DNA of 59,586 nt from a virus. Numbering within the stretch: position 1 is the first letter of the stretch; each line of letters starts with the position of its first letter. The stretch lies in IMG/VR virus record IMGVR_UViG_3300028794_000007, positions 1-59,586 of that record; one strand, written 5' to 3'. A program made the position numbers and the translations under genes. Shown here in pieces: positions 14,137-21,740 of the stretch. The notes below the pieces were generated by a model. It searched no databases. It saw only the letters and a list, made by a program, of their open reading frames with translations, and was not told where the DNA came from.

Positions 14137-15338
14137 GGGGTCACCGCCTCAAGGAGGTGCTGGAATGCGGCGATGGCCTGCCGCTTGACGACGCCGTTGC
14201 CGGCCAGCCGGAGCTGTTGTGCGCGGGTGAGCCCGGGGACGTCGGTGATCCAGCCTTCGGGGAGGCCCATCATGAACTCGGGAAGGGCGGGGTCCAGGAC
14301 TCGTCCGCCGCGGCCACCGACGGCTGTCGGGTAGGGAGCGGGGCGTCCGAGGATCCGTTCCCATCGTCGGATGGCTGGTCCGTATTGGGCCCAGTCCAGA
14401 ACACGTCCAGCAGTGTCATCCCGCTGTGATGGTTCGAGTCCGCCTTCCGTCCCGAGGTGGCGTTCCTGGTCCCCCAGGAGTCCGCCACGGTCGGCGTTGG
14501 CAGGAGACTGAACGTCGGCGCCAGGCTGTTCAGCGAGGGCCGGACCGCGGCGCCCGGTGATGGGCTCTGATTGTTCCCGTACGGCGAGGCTGTCGGGGTC
14601 GGCAGCAGATGCACCGCGCTGGGCAACATCAGGTCTCCCGACGATCCCCGCTGGTTCGGGCCACCCTTCGTCCCGTCCGTCGCTCGAGGCGTCGGCAAGA
14701 GCGACGGACGGGACGAAGGGTGGCCCCGCAGGTTCTCCACGTCGCTCCGCATCGGACTCGACATGCCATCCGCGCACCTCGGTGTCCCGAGCAAAGGCGA
14801 GGACGAAGAACCGGAACCGGGCATGGCAGGCCCCGACGTCGGAAGCGGGTAGGCCACACCAGACCGCGTCATACCCGAGACTGGCCAGATCTCCGAGTAC
14901 AGCCCCGAATGCCCGCAGAACAGGTTCGTCTCGTTGGTCTCCCACACACCACGGGCAGGGTTCCACGTCGCTATGGGCTTCGGCACTGGCCAGTCCCCTC
15001 ACGTTCTCGATCAGCACGACCTCGGGGCGAACCTTGGAGATGGCGTAGGCCATCTGGTTCCACAGTCCGGATCGGGTGCCCGGTTTGAGGCCGGCCTGCT
15101 TCCCCGCAGAGGACACGTCAGTGCACGGGAATCCACCGGTGAGCATCCACACCTGCTCGACCTGGTCCCAGTCGACAGTGGTGATGTCCCCGAGGTTCGG
15201 GACGTCCGGGTAGTGGTGCGCCAGTAGCGCGCAGGCGCCCGGGTCGATGTCCGAAAACCACGCCGGCTCGACACCGAAGACTTCCGCCGCGGCCATGTCC
15301 AGCGCGGTGGTGCCGGAGAACAGCGACCCGGACTTCAC
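14133..15338 (-). CDS. C5-cytosine DNA methyltransferase
   Basis: 401 residues from GTG 15338. Motif I SLFSGTTALD (residues about 5-14), the catalytic Cys in GGFPCTDVS (about 68-76), ENVRGL (about 112-117), motif VIII CHARFRFFVLA (about 167-177) and motif X AGNGV near the C-terminus are all present. The region between VIII and X is Ala/Gly/Asp-rich and serves as target-recognition domain. Most of that part is also open in a second frame (see the overlapping ORF). With the adenine enzyme it gives the phage two base modifications and no visible restriction partner. Confidence 0.9.
   Translation of the reverse strand: MKSGSLFSGTTALDMAAAEVFGVEPAWFSDIDPGACALLAHHYPDVPNLGDITTVDWDQVEQVWMLTGGFPCTDVSSAGKQAGLKPGTRSGLWNQMAYAISKVRPEVVLIENVRGLASAEAHSDVEPCPWCVGDQRDEPVLRAFGAVLGDLASLGYDAVWCGLPASDVGACHARFRFFVLAFARDTEVRGWHVESDAERRGEPAGPPFVPSVALADASSDGRDEGWPEPAGIVGRPDVAQRGASAADPDSLAVREQSEPITGRRGPALAEQPGADVQSPANADRGGLLGDQERHLGTEGGLEPSQRDDTAGRVLDWAQYGPAIRRWERILGRPAPYPTAVGGRGGRVLDPALPEFMMGLPEGWITDVPGLTRAQQLRLAGNGVVKRQAIAAFQHLLEAVTP
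14270..14986 (-). CDS. Overlapping out-of-frame ORF inside the cytosine methyltransferase
   Basis: 238 residues from GTG 14986, same strand but a different frame. It spans methyltransferase codons about 118-356. The product begins MPKPIATWNPARGVWET and then carries spaced copies of an LLPTP-type motif: PLLGTPRCADG, SLLPTPRATDG, HLLPTPTASPYG and SLLPTPTVADSWG. Periodic motifs and Ser/Pro/Thr composition are unlike a random shadow frame. From memory, similar LLPTP-repeat proteins are annotated in actinobacteria and phages. Expression and function are unproven. Confidence 0.5.
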   Translation of the reverse strand: MPKPIATWNPARGVWETNETNLFCGHSGLYSEIWPVSGMTRSGVAYPLPTSGPAMPGSGSSSSPLLGTPRCADGMSSPMRSDVENLRGHPSSRPSLLPTPRATDGTKGGPNQRGSSGDLMLPSAVHLLPTPTASPYGNNQSPSPGAAVRPSLNSLAPTFSLLPTPTVADSWGTRNATSGRKADSNHHSGMTLLDVFWTGPNTDQPSDDGNGSSDAPLPTRQPSVAAADESWTPPFPSS

Positions 15339-15511
15339 GCCTTCTCCCCGGGTCGGTGTCCGGCTGCCCAGTAGGCGTTGAGAGCGTCCACGACGTATTG
15401 GGAGCGGTTGGTTTCGTCGGTGCCGACGACGACTGCGAGGTGTTCTTCGGTGCCGTAGTAGATGTTGCGGGGGTTGCGGTTGCCGTGACGGAACGGCGCT
15501 GGCTCAGTCAC
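15335..15511 (-). CDS. Small hypothetical protein, RHH-like in size
   Basis: 58 residues from GTG 15511, GTGA-coupled to both neighbours. RNIYYGTEEHLAVVVGTDE, then RSQYVVDALNAYWAAG could be a strand followed by helices, as in short DNA-binding proteins. Evidence for RHH is weak. Confidence 0.55.
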   Translation of the reverse strand: MTEPAPFRHGNRNPRNIYYGTEEHLAVVVGTDETNRSQYVVDALNAYWAAGHRPGEKA

Positions 15512-15612
15512 GACCGCTCCATCCACTCGAAGAGTTTCGTGGCTGCCACGCCAGCGACAGCGAGTGCGACCGGGAGGAAGAGAATGCCTGCGAAGAGGGC
15601 GATGACGATCAC
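15508..15612 (-). CDS. 34-residue membrane peptide
   Basis: GTG 15612, GTGA-coupled. Residues 1-24 form one Ala/Val/Leu helix followed by KLFEWMERS, a classic single-pass layout with a charged tail. Function unknown. Confidence 0.55.
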   Translation of the reverse strand: MIVIALFAGILFLPVALAVAGVAATKLFEWMERS

Positions 15613-15980
15613 GCCGCCACCCCTGCCGTGAAGTAACCGGAATGGATCTCCGCGAGTTTGTTGAGTACGCCCGGGAAGTCCCCGAGGTCGAGGAGTGGGA
15701 GGAGGAGTTCGCGGAAGGCTTGGGCGGAGTGGCCTTCGTAGCAGCGTCCGCCCTGAACGGGGCAGTTGAGGGTGGTGTCGTCGGCCCATCCGTTGATCAG
15801 GGATGGGGAGTGGAGGACGGTGATGCCTGCGCCGGTCACGGTGTGGATGCTGTACTCGACTGCGCCGAGCGGGTTTTGGCAGATCACGTCGACTGTGCCG
15901 TTGCGGGTGCGGGTCCAGAAGTGGAGTCCGGCGATGTAGTGGGTGTTGATGGCTGTCTCGACAGCGCTGCGGGGGTTCAC
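15609..15980 (-). CDS. Hypothetical protein
   Basis: 123 residues from GTG 15980, GTGA-coupled. A mixed alpha/beta sequence (THYIAGLHFWTRTRNGTV) with three Cys. No motif recognised. Confidence 0.6.
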   Translation of the reverse strand: MNPRSAVETAINTHYIAGLHFWTRTRNGTVDVICQNPLGAVEYSIHTVTGAGITVLHSPSLINGWADDTTLNCPVQGGRCYEGHSAQAFRELLLPLLDLGDFPGVLNKLAEIHSGYFTAGVAA

Positions 15981-16438
15981 TGAGACACCTCCGAAGAGGG
16001 CGCGATCGGCAACAGCGGCCAGCCCATGTCGTACTCGTCGTCCAGGTCCGACCACGGCACGGAGCACGAGTCGTCCTGCACCTTGCCGTCGACGGTGAGA
16101 TAGAGCCAGTTCCCGGTAGCGTCCCGGCCGACCAGATTGCCGTCGACGTCGCGGAACCGGTCCATGCCAGCCGGAGGCTCCTCGTCGCCCTTCATCCAGC
16201 GGCGGAGCCAGAACAGGCCCGGCACGGGAGAGAGCTCGGCGGCATCCTCGGCAGCCAGTGCAGCGCTCAGGGCATCCCGGAGCTGGAGGGTGAAGTCGTA
16301 GTCCGCGACCACCTCGTCCAGCTCCAGCACGAACTTCAGCACCTCGTCGTGGTCGTGGATCGCACGGGCGACCGCCTCTGCCAGTTCGCGGTGGCTGGTC
16401 TCCGTCACGAATGTGACCGGGTAGGTCTCGTCGCTCAT
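15977..16438 (-). CDS. Hypothetical acidic protein
   Basis: 153 residues from ATG 16438. An acidic helical N-terminal half and a Trp-rich C-terminal half. ATGA overlap with the small membrane gene. No family recognised. Confidence 0.6.
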   Translation of the reverse strand: MSDETYPVTFVTETSHRELAEAVARAIHDHDEVLKFVLELDEVVADYDFTLQLRDALSAALAAEDAAELSPVPGLFWLRRWMKGDEEPPAGMDRFRDVDGNLVGRDATGNWLYLTVDGKVQDDSCSVPWSDLDDEYDMGWPLLPIAPSSEVSQ

Positions 16439-16596
16439 AGGTTGCCGATCTTGCTCAGTAGTAGGAGGAGGGTGATGAAGCAGAGAGGCGCGAGGACCGC
16501 AGCGATGCCGATGATCGCGGCGGCGGTGATGGCCCAGTCCTTGACGGACTCAGCCACATCACCCCACCGAACCCATTGGGCGTGAGTGATCGCCAT
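16435..16596 (-). CDS. 53-residue single-pass membrane protein
   Basis: ATG 16596 overlaps the upstream stop by one base; TGA overlaps the next ATG. Residues about 21-47 form one long hydrophobic helix. The clean coupling on both sides supports it. Function unknown. Confidence 0.6.
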   Translation of the reverse strand: MAITHAQWVRWGDVAESVKDWAITAAAIIGIAAVLAPLCFITLLLLLSKIGNL

Positions 16597-17030
16597 CAGG
16601 CCGCCTCCCGAAGGTGAAGGGCGCCGTCGTCATCCAGGAACGCGCGGGCCTGATACGAGCCCCACATCCACACCAGCGCCGGTTCCAGCGCGGGGTCGAT
16701 GCCGGTCTCGACGGTCCAGCCGTTCTCGACCGAGATGGTGGGGTGCTGGTGGATGTAGCCGTGGCACCCGTCCGAATTTCCATGGCCGCAGACGGCGAGT
16801 CCGTTGGACGGGACCCACAGGCCACCACGACCGGTCGGGAGGCGGTGCTGGAACTCCCGTGCCCGGCCCTGACACCAACCATCCACGCGGATCTCGCAGA
16901 CCCCGTCAGCGCGGGCAAAGGTGGTGTCGCGGCAGTCCTGCTTGGCGATGGTGCGGCCGCACACGGTGCACTCCACCACCGTCTTGCTCTTCTGCCGCCA
17001 CGCGTGCGGCCGGGTGGCCTCAGCGGTCAT
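16596..17030 (-). CDS. HNH-like endonuclease domain protein
   Basis: 144 residues from ATG 17030, with GGAGT upstream. CTVCGRTI (zinc knuckle), EFQHRLPTGRGG, SNGLAVCGHGNSDGCHGYIH (in parts: SNGLAVCG, CHGYIH) follow the HxR...N...CH..IH pattern of actinophage HNH proteins. It follows the annealing protein, so it could act in recombination rather than homing. Catalytic residues look intact by eye. Confidence 0.7.
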   Translation of the reverse strand: MTAEATRPHAWRQKSKTVVECTVCGRTIAKQDCRDTTFARADGVCEIRVDGWCQGRAREFQHRLPTGRGGLWVPSNGLAVCGHGNSDGCHGYIHQHPTISVENGWTVETGIDPALEPALVWMWGSYQARAFLDDDGALHLREAA

Positions 17031-17724
17031 GGTCGGACTCCTGCATGTTCTGGATGTGCGCGAGGTACTCCGACAGGACCGCCACCGACGCAGTGTTGAT
17101 CTCGTACTTCTTGCCCGACCACTCGTGGAACTCGGCGGCAATGTCGTCGATCGTCTTGTCTTCCTGCTTGCCCCTCTGCGCGATCAGCGCCCGCAGCTGC
17201 CCCGCCCGCTGCGCCGGCGTGAGCGTCGGCTCTTCCGTCCTCGGCTTGGCTGCGGGCTCAGCCGTCGCGTCCGCGCCTTCCTTCTTCCACAGATCCAGCG
17301 CCACCCCGAACCGCATCGCCGCCACCTTGATCGCGTCGCTGATCGCGGCCTTCGTGGCGTCCCCGCCCTTCCGTCCGTCGGCGTCGCCGTACCCAACGCG
17401 GGTCAGGCCGCCGACGGTGAGGCGGATCCAGAGGCCGCCGTACTCGTCGAGCAGCGGCAGGCCGTTGGAGTCAAGCCCCATCGGCTCCCAGTTCCAGTCG
17501 GGGTCGACGTCGAGGAGCCTTTCGGTGATGTGGGCGTGGCCGACGAAGTCGACGTGGAGGTGAGCGGTGCTGACGTAGGCCTTGCAGGTGCGGCACTTCG
17601 CGGGCTTGTGCTCGTCGCACTGGACCTTCGAGTTGGTGCACTTCTTGCAGTAGACCTTCGGGAGCTTCCCGATGTGGGCCTTGCTGAACGGCTCGCGGAG
17701 CCTCTTCGTGACGTCGTCCTTCAC
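17020..17724 (-). CDS. ssDNA-annealing recombinase, Rad52/ERF-like
   Basis: 234 residues from GTG 17724. An N-terminal zinc ribbon (YCKKCTNSKVQCDEH, then CRTCKAYV) precedes the core HAHITERLLDVDPDWNWEP, GLWIRLTVGGLTRVGYGDA and AISDAIKVAAMRFGVALDLW, the pattern of Rad52/22-type single-strand annealing proteins. An Ala/Glu linker and helical tail follow. It would pair complementary ssDNA in recombination-dependent replication or repair. No exonuclease partner was recognised. Confidence 0.7.
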   Translation of the reverse strand: MKDDVTKRLREPFSKAHIGKLPKVYCKKCTNSKVQCDEHKPAKCRTCKAYVSTAHLHVDFVGHAHITERLLDVDPDWNWEPMGLDSNGLPLLDEYGGLWIRLTVGGLTRVGYGDADGRKGGDATKAAISDAIKVAAMRFGVALDLWKKEGADATAEPAAKPRTEEPTLTPAQRAGQLRALIAQRGKQEDKTIDDIAAEFHEWSGKKYEINTASVAVLSEYLAHIQNMQESDHDR

Positions 17725-18278
17725 GCTGCACCTTCCCCAGCGAGGAGCTCCAAGGGCATCCGGCCGGCCCGGATCAGCGCGAGGACAGCGTCGAACGCGT
17801 CCTCGGTGATGCGACAGGACAGCCGACCGTCCGCTGTCTCCACGACGATCCCCGGGACGTCGGTCTCCCCTTCGGGGCCGACCGGTTCGCCGAGCTTCGA
17901 GGACTGGGTGAGCACCTGAGTCACCAGCGCTTGGTTGACCTTCGGGACCCTCCGGATCAGGTGCGGGGCGTGCGCGAAGAGGACGTCCACGACCTGCTTG
18001 GTGGTGCCGGTGATCTCGTACGCGGAAGCGACTTCGTCGGGGTGGTGTTCTCCGACCCACGCGGCGAACACGTCCGGGTTGGAGACGCGCGCGGCGGGCT
18101 TGGGCTTGGACTTGGACACGGAGCCGATCTCGGTGCGGTCGATCGGGGAGAACACGGCGAGCGTGTCGCCCTTCTCCATCGACTTTTCGAGTTCGGTCTT
18201 GGCGTCGTCGAACGCCTGCCCGGCCTGGTCCCGGAGTGCCCGGAGCGCAGCCACGCGGAGCGCGAGTTCGTTGGTCAT
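17721..18278 (-). CDS. Conserved actinophage protein of the recombination module
   Basis: 185 residues. TNELALRVAALRALRDQAGQ, then GSVSKSKPKPAARVSNPDVF resemble a protein often found beside phage annealing proteins. No nuclease motif is evident. Coupled by GTGA to the annealing gene. An accessory in recombination is inference. Confidence 0.55.
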   Translation of the reverse strand: MTNELALRVAALRALRDQAGQAFDDAKTELEKSMEKGDTLAVFSPIDRTEIGSVSKSKPKPAARVSNPDVFAAWVGEHHPDEVASAYEITGTTKQVVDVLFAHAPHLIRRVPKVNQALVTQVLTQSSKLGEPVGPEGETDVPGIVVETADGRLSCRITEDAFDAVLALIRAGRMPLELLAGEGAA

Positions 18279-18646
18279 GCTGCTGCCTTCCAGGAGTTGA
18301 GGACACCCATCCGGTAGGCGATCGCGACAGCCTCAGCCCGGTCCTGCGCACCCAGCTTCCGGAACAGCGGCTTCGAGAACGACTTCGCCGCGGACTCCGA
18401 CTTCCCGAACAGTTCCCCGACCTGTCGGTGGCTCAGGCCGTCTGCGTAGGCGTGGAGGATCGTTACGTCCCGATCGGTGAGGTCGGCGGGCGGTAGGACT
18501 CGGGGTGCGCCGTTGGAGGCGTTGAAGGTGCGGAGCCGGCCGGTTTGGGAGGTGACGGGTCCGAGGGTGATGCCTGCCTTGGCGAGGAGGTGCCCGACTT
18601 CGGGGATGGTGGTGGTGTTGACGGCGAGGGCGATGCAGCGGGTCAT
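18275..18646 (-). CDS. LuxR-type HTH regulator
   Basis: 123 residues. The C-terminal 65 residues (LTDRDVTILHAYADGLSHRQ, VGELFGKSESAAKSFSKPLF) fit the LuxR/GerE helix-turn-helix with the usual LT.R...L....G.S...A pattern. The N-terminal part is too short for a receiver or ligand domain. Probably a phage transcription factor, and one of several regulator types in this genome. Confidence 0.8.
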   Translation of the reverse strand: MTRCIALAVNTTTIPEVGHLLAKAGITLGPVTSQTGRLRTFNASNGAPRVLPPADLTDRDVTILHAYADGLSHRQVGELFGKSESAAKSFSKPLFRKLGAQDRAEAVAIAYRMGVLNSWKAAA

Positions 18647-18984
18647 GCGGCGCCTCCTGTCGGGGCGGTGAGCGGCTTATACTCGTGGTGCTGGGCCATC
18701 GCTGCAGCTGAGGCGGACGCCAGCACCCGCATCACCGGGCTCACGCGGGCCTCGACCGTGCACACCGTGGACTCGTTCCGGACGACCACCTTCAGGCCGT
18801 ACTTGGCGAGGACGCCGGCGATGTAGGTGAGGGCTTCGCGGGGGTCGTCTTCGGCGTTGGCGGTCATTGAGACGTAGCCGATGGTTCCGCGGGCGAGCTC
18901 GCCGAAGCGGGGGTTTTGCTCGACAATGGCGGCAAGGAGGCGGAGGGCTGCGGCTTGCTGGATGTGGAGCGGGGTGTCGGTCAT
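18643..18984 (-). CDS. Hypothetical protein
   Basis: 113 residues from ATG 18984, overlapping the preceding 28-codon gene by ATGA. Helical, with EALTYIAGVLAKYGLKVVVR in the middle. No motif recognised. Confidence 0.55.
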   Translation of the reverse strand: MTDTPLHIQQAAALRLLAAIVEQNPRFGELARGTIGYVSMTANAEDDPREALTYIAGVLAKYGLKVVVRNESTVCTVEARVSPVMRVLASASAAAMAQHHEYKPLTAPTGGAA

Positions 18985-19067
18985 CGTCGGCACCGTCCAA
19001 CCAGGGCTGCCCCCACCGTGAACACCCGAACACCCCGAAACAGCAACCAACCCTGGAAGCGCTTCAC
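18981..19067 (-). CDS. 28-residue basic hydrophobic peptide
   Basis: GTG 19067 overlaps the upstream stop (GTGA), and TGA overlaps the next ATG. FQGWLLFRGVRVFTVGAALVG could associate with membrane, and the ends are basic. Support comes only from the double coupling. Confidence 0.4.
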   Translation of the reverse strand: MKRFQGWLLFRGVRVFTVGAALVGRCRR

Positions 19068-19351
19068 GACTGATCTCCCGACTGTGCGAGGAGTGCCGCG
19101 ACATCCGGCGGGTAGTCGCCGCGCGACACCTGCTCCAGGTAGGTCACGAGGTCACCGAGGACGTAATGCGCGTTGCTGCCGGACATCTCCGACACCTCGA
19201 CCGCGTACCTGGCGCCACCGATGGCGGGCTTGCTGACCGTGAAGGTCACGCAGCTCCCCGCCGGGGTGGACCGGAGAACACGGACTGCCTCGAACACGTC
19301 CAGGCCACGGAACCGCAGCTCCACGTTGAGACTGGCGGGGTCTTTGCTCAT
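19064..19351 (-). CDS. Hypothetical protein
   Basis: 95 residues from ATG 19351 (TGATG junction). An N-terminal beta-rich part and a C-terminal helix (LGDLVTYLEQVSRGDYPPDV). No motif. Confidence 0.6.
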   Translation of the reverse strand: MSKDPASLNVELRFRGLDVFEAVRVLRSTPAGSCVTFTVSKPAIGGARYAVEVSEMSGSNAHYVLGDLVTYLEQVSRGDYPPDVAALLAQSGDQS

Positions 19352-19446
19352 CAGTTCCGCCTGTCCTTCCCGGCCTTGCGCTTGTCGGTGACCTCTTCCT
19401 TCACGATCTGGTCGACCTTCTCCTTGGCCTTCTTGAACACACCCAT
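19351..19446 (-). CDS. 31-residue Lys-rich helix
   Basis: ATG 19446 shares one base with the upstream stop. The peptide is almost entirely a charged amphipathic helix (KKAKEKVDQIVKEEVTDKRK). Coupling on both sides supports translation; function unknown. Confidence 0.5.
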   Translation of the reverse strand: MGVFKKAKEKVDQIVKEEVTDKRKAGKDRRN

Positions 19447-19688
19447 CAGAGTTCCGCCGCCTTCTTCTCGCACCGCTTGCACAGCGGGAGATCCTTGATG
19501 CGCGGACCGACCTTGCCGCTGTACCGCATACGGCGGTGGTCCTTGTACTCCTGAGTCCAGGTCACGTAATTGCCGGTGCACAGCGGGTACACCGACAGGC
19601 CGTACTCCTCGACGCGCACATTGACCGTGTCGGCGAGGTGCCGCTTCGTCATGCCGTGGTTGGTCGTCTCGATCAGTTCCGGAGCCAT
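19446..19688 (-). CDS. Hypothetical protein with C-terminal CxxC
   Basis: 80 residues from ATG 19688 with AAGGAGG four bases upstream. DLPLCKRCEKKAAEL at the end and one earlier Cys (LCTGNY) might hold zinc. No family recognised. Confidence 0.6.
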   Translation of the reverse strand: MAPELIETTNHGMTKRHLADTVNVRVEEYGLSVYPLCTGNYVTWTQEYKDHRRMRYSGKVGPRIKDLPLCKRCEKKAAEL

Positions 19689-19984
19689 CACGCCTCCTTG
19701 GCGGTGTAGTGCGAGGGAAGGCATGGGCAGTCCCAGCCCTCGGTGTTGTGCTCCGGATCCGCGATCGACCCGTGGTGGACAACGAAGGGCCGCTGCCTGC
19801 CGGTGACCTGAGTCCAGTACGCGACCGCCGCCTCTTCACCCGCGTGGTCGTCGGAGTGCAGCGGCGTCCCGCTCGCAGGCGCACCGTTTCGGGGGCAGGG
19901 CGCGTAGTGGGCGTGCACCACACACGCGGGGACGAGTGCGTCCACGTCGGTGTCGTAGATCGCGGAGACCACACAGTGCGCCAT
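19688..19984 (-). CDS. Hypothetical Cys/His-containing protein
   Basis: 98 residues from ATG 19984. CVVHAHYAPCPRNG and WDCPCLPSHYT are Cys/His clusters at either end. Coupled to both neighbours by one-base overlaps. Function unknown. Confidence 0.6.
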   Translation of the reverse strand: MAHCVVSAIYDTDVDALVPACVVHAHYAPCPRNGAPASGTPLHSDDHAGEEAAVAYWTQVTGRQRPFVVHHGSIADPEHNTEGWDCPCLPSHYTAKEA

Positions 19985-20358
19985 CACGCCGCCTCGAACG
20001 TCTGGTGGAACCGAACCCAGCGCCCATCCACCAGACGCTCGATCTCAATGTCGTGGTCGTCGAACCGCTCCCGCTCCAGCCGGCGCACAAAGCCTTCAGT
20101 CCCGCAGGACCAGGCACAGCACGTGCAGCACTCCACGAGGTCAGTGATGACGCCGTGCGGCGGGAACGGACCCGGTCGGGGGTGCAGCCGCCACGTCACC
20201 AGGTGGGCGGATTCGGGGCCGTCGCAGTTCTGTCGGCAAGGCTCGGTGTGCGGCATCGCTGCCGCGTACTCCGCCCGCAGCGACGCAGAGGTTTCGATCT
20301 CCGGTCGGACGTACTCCGGAGTGGTGCGCGGGAAAACGAACCGCTGTCGAGTGGTCAC
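19984..20358 (-). CDS. Hypothetical Cys-rich protein
   Basis: 124 residues from GTG 20358. The central VECCTCCAWSCGTEGF is dense in Cys, and HTEPCRQNCDG adds two more. A metal-binding protein is plausible. GTGA-coupled. Confidence 0.6.
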   Translation of the reverse strand: MTTRQRFVFPRTTPEYVRPEIETSASLRAEYAAAMPHTEPCRQNCDGPESAHLVTWRLHPRPGPFPPHGVITDLVECCTCCAWSCGTEGFVRRLERERFDDHDIEIERLVDGRWVRFHQTFEAA

Positions 20359-20729
20359 GAGGCACCGCCGAGTTCGCAGTGGCACTCACCGGACGCGGTC
20401 GGCGTGTAGCGGTGCTCCCGCATCAGCTTCGAGTGCGCCTTGCCGTACAGCGTTTCGCCACGGCAGTCCTCCGCGTGCCCGGCCTCGCGGTGCCGCCGCT
20501 TCGCGTCCGCGTACACGGCGGTACCACGGCAGTGCTCCGCCTCCCAGTTCCCCCGCCACGACGCCACCTGCGCCGAGTGGTAGATCGCCGACTGCGCCTC
20601 ACGGAAGAACTCGTCGTCGTCCAGAGTGAGCAGTTTCTCCAGCCACTCCGTCAGGCGCTGCTTCTCGTAGTCCGCGGCGCCTTCGAACTCGCGCTCCGCG
20701 ACCGGGCCGAACTTGCTTGCCGGGTTCAC
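20355..20729 (-). CDS. Hypothetical protein
   Basis: 124 residues from GTG 20729. Helical, acidic N-terminal half (WLEKLLTLDDDEFFREAQ), and a His/Cys-containing C-terminal half (HCRGTAV, EDCRGE, GECHCELG). GTGA-coupled. Confidence 0.6.
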   Translation of the reverse strand: MNPASKFGPVAEREFEGAADYEKQRLTEWLEKLLTLDDDEFFREAQSAIYHSAQVASWRGNWEAEHCRGTAVYADAKRRHREAGHAEDCRGETLYGKAHSKLMREHRYTPTASGECHCELGGAS

Positions 20730-21061
20730 TGGATCCACCCCAGTCCGGTCACCAGCAGCACCACAGCCGAAGACCCACCCCACACCACACGCGAGAAAGA
20801 CAGGTTTTCTGCCCACCACTGGCGCGAGAACCGACGCGGCTTCACCGCCATCCCCACCGTGTCCTGATCCACCACGGGCCACTCCGGCTCCAGCACCCGA
20901 GTCAGTTCCTCCACCCGGTACAGGACAGCAGTCGACTCCCGCGCCTCCACGTCAGCCAGGATCAGCTGAGCCGCAGCCCACGCCTGGTCGTACAGCGGGG
21001 TCTTCTCCCGACGCGGCAACGGAGGACGCTCACCGGTCACCCAGTCAGCCGGCGCGGTCAC
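20726..21061 (-). CDS. Tail-anchored membrane protein
   Basis: 111 residues from GTG 21061. The soluble part is helical; one transmembrane helix (VVWGGSSAVVLLVTGLGWI) closes the C-terminus after a basic segment (KPRRFSRQWW). Function unknown. Confidence 0.6.
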   Translation of the reverse strand: MTAPADWVTGERPPLPRREKTPLYDQAWAAAQLILADVEARESTAVLYRVEELTRVLEPEWPVVDQDTVGMAVKPRRFSRQWWAENLSFSRVVWGGSSAVVLLVTGLGWIQ

Positions 21062-21420
21062 AACTGCTCCTCGATCAAGTCAGCCATGCGCAGAAAGTCG
21101 ACGTCCTTGGTCTCGTCGTCGTTCAGGTCGGTGATGGACCCTGGCTTCCCCTCGTACCTGAGGGCCGGGAACGCGTCCCTGAGGCCCGCCCATGCCAGCA
21201 CCTGCCTCGGCGGCAGCGCGGAACTCCCGTCGTACAGCCAGTGGTCCTCGTCGAGGACGGCATCGACGATGCCCTGGTCCGCGGCGAGGGCGCAGAGCAC
21301 GCCGTACGGACACATGCAGCCGCCGAAGCGGTGCAAGGCGCCGGTTCCCCGCTTGTACTGTCCTGATCGGAGTGCGGCCAGCCAGAGGGCCTTCACGTCC
21401 GGGTTCATCCGCGCGGTCAC
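21058..21420 (-). CDS. Actinophage family protein, paralogue of the 27.9-kb gene
   Basis: 120 residues from GTG 21420 (GTGA overlap), or ATG 21408. MNPDVKALWLAALRSGQYKR, CPYGVLC, then SITDLNDDE and FLRMADLIEE match the other copy almost block for block. This family is common in actinophages and has no known activity; the conserved C-P-x-GVLC core may bind metal or be catalytic. Confidence 0.75.
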   Translation of the reverse strand: MTARMNPDVKALWLAALRSGQYKRGTGALHRFGGCMCPYGVLCALAADQGIVDAVLDEDHWLYDGSSALPPRQVLAWAGLRDAFPALRYEGKPGSITDLNDDETKDVDFLRMADLIEEQL

Positions 21421-21740
21421 TTCGCACCACCCTCGCGAAGCGCGTCGAGCTCGTCGCGGAGGCAGTCCCGCTCGTAGTAGGCGTCGTTGAGACGAGACTC
21501 CAGGTCCTTCACGGTCGCTTTCTTCGCGCGTTCGATCCACGCCACCACCGTCGCGATCGTCGACGTGTCCCACCCGGCCAGCCACATCACCATCCGGTCG
21601 TCGAACTCGCCGAGTTCCAGACCGGCCAGGGTGTCGCGGAGGGCAGCGCGCTTGTCGTCCACGCTCGCGTTTTCGTAGTGGTCGTAGGGCGGCAACAGAC
21701 ACGACGGGGCTTCTTCGATCGGCCCGAACTCGGCGTTCAC
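21417..21740 (-). CDS. Hypothetical protein with C-terminal coiled coil
   Basis: 107 residues from GTG 21740. The last 40 residues (KDLESRLNDAYYERDCLRDE) form a charged coiled coil. GTGA-coupled. Function unknown. Confidence 0.6.
   Translation of the reverse strand: MNAEFGPIEEAPSCLLPPYDHYENASVDDKRAALRDTLAGLELGEFDDRMVMWLAGWDTSTIATVVAWIERAKKATVKDLESRLNDAYYERDCLRDELDALREGGAK

Noticed and set aside
7997-15338. A restriction-modification system
   Set aside because: No endonuclease of a restriction type lies next to either methyltransferase; the HNH genes are elsewhere and of phage type.
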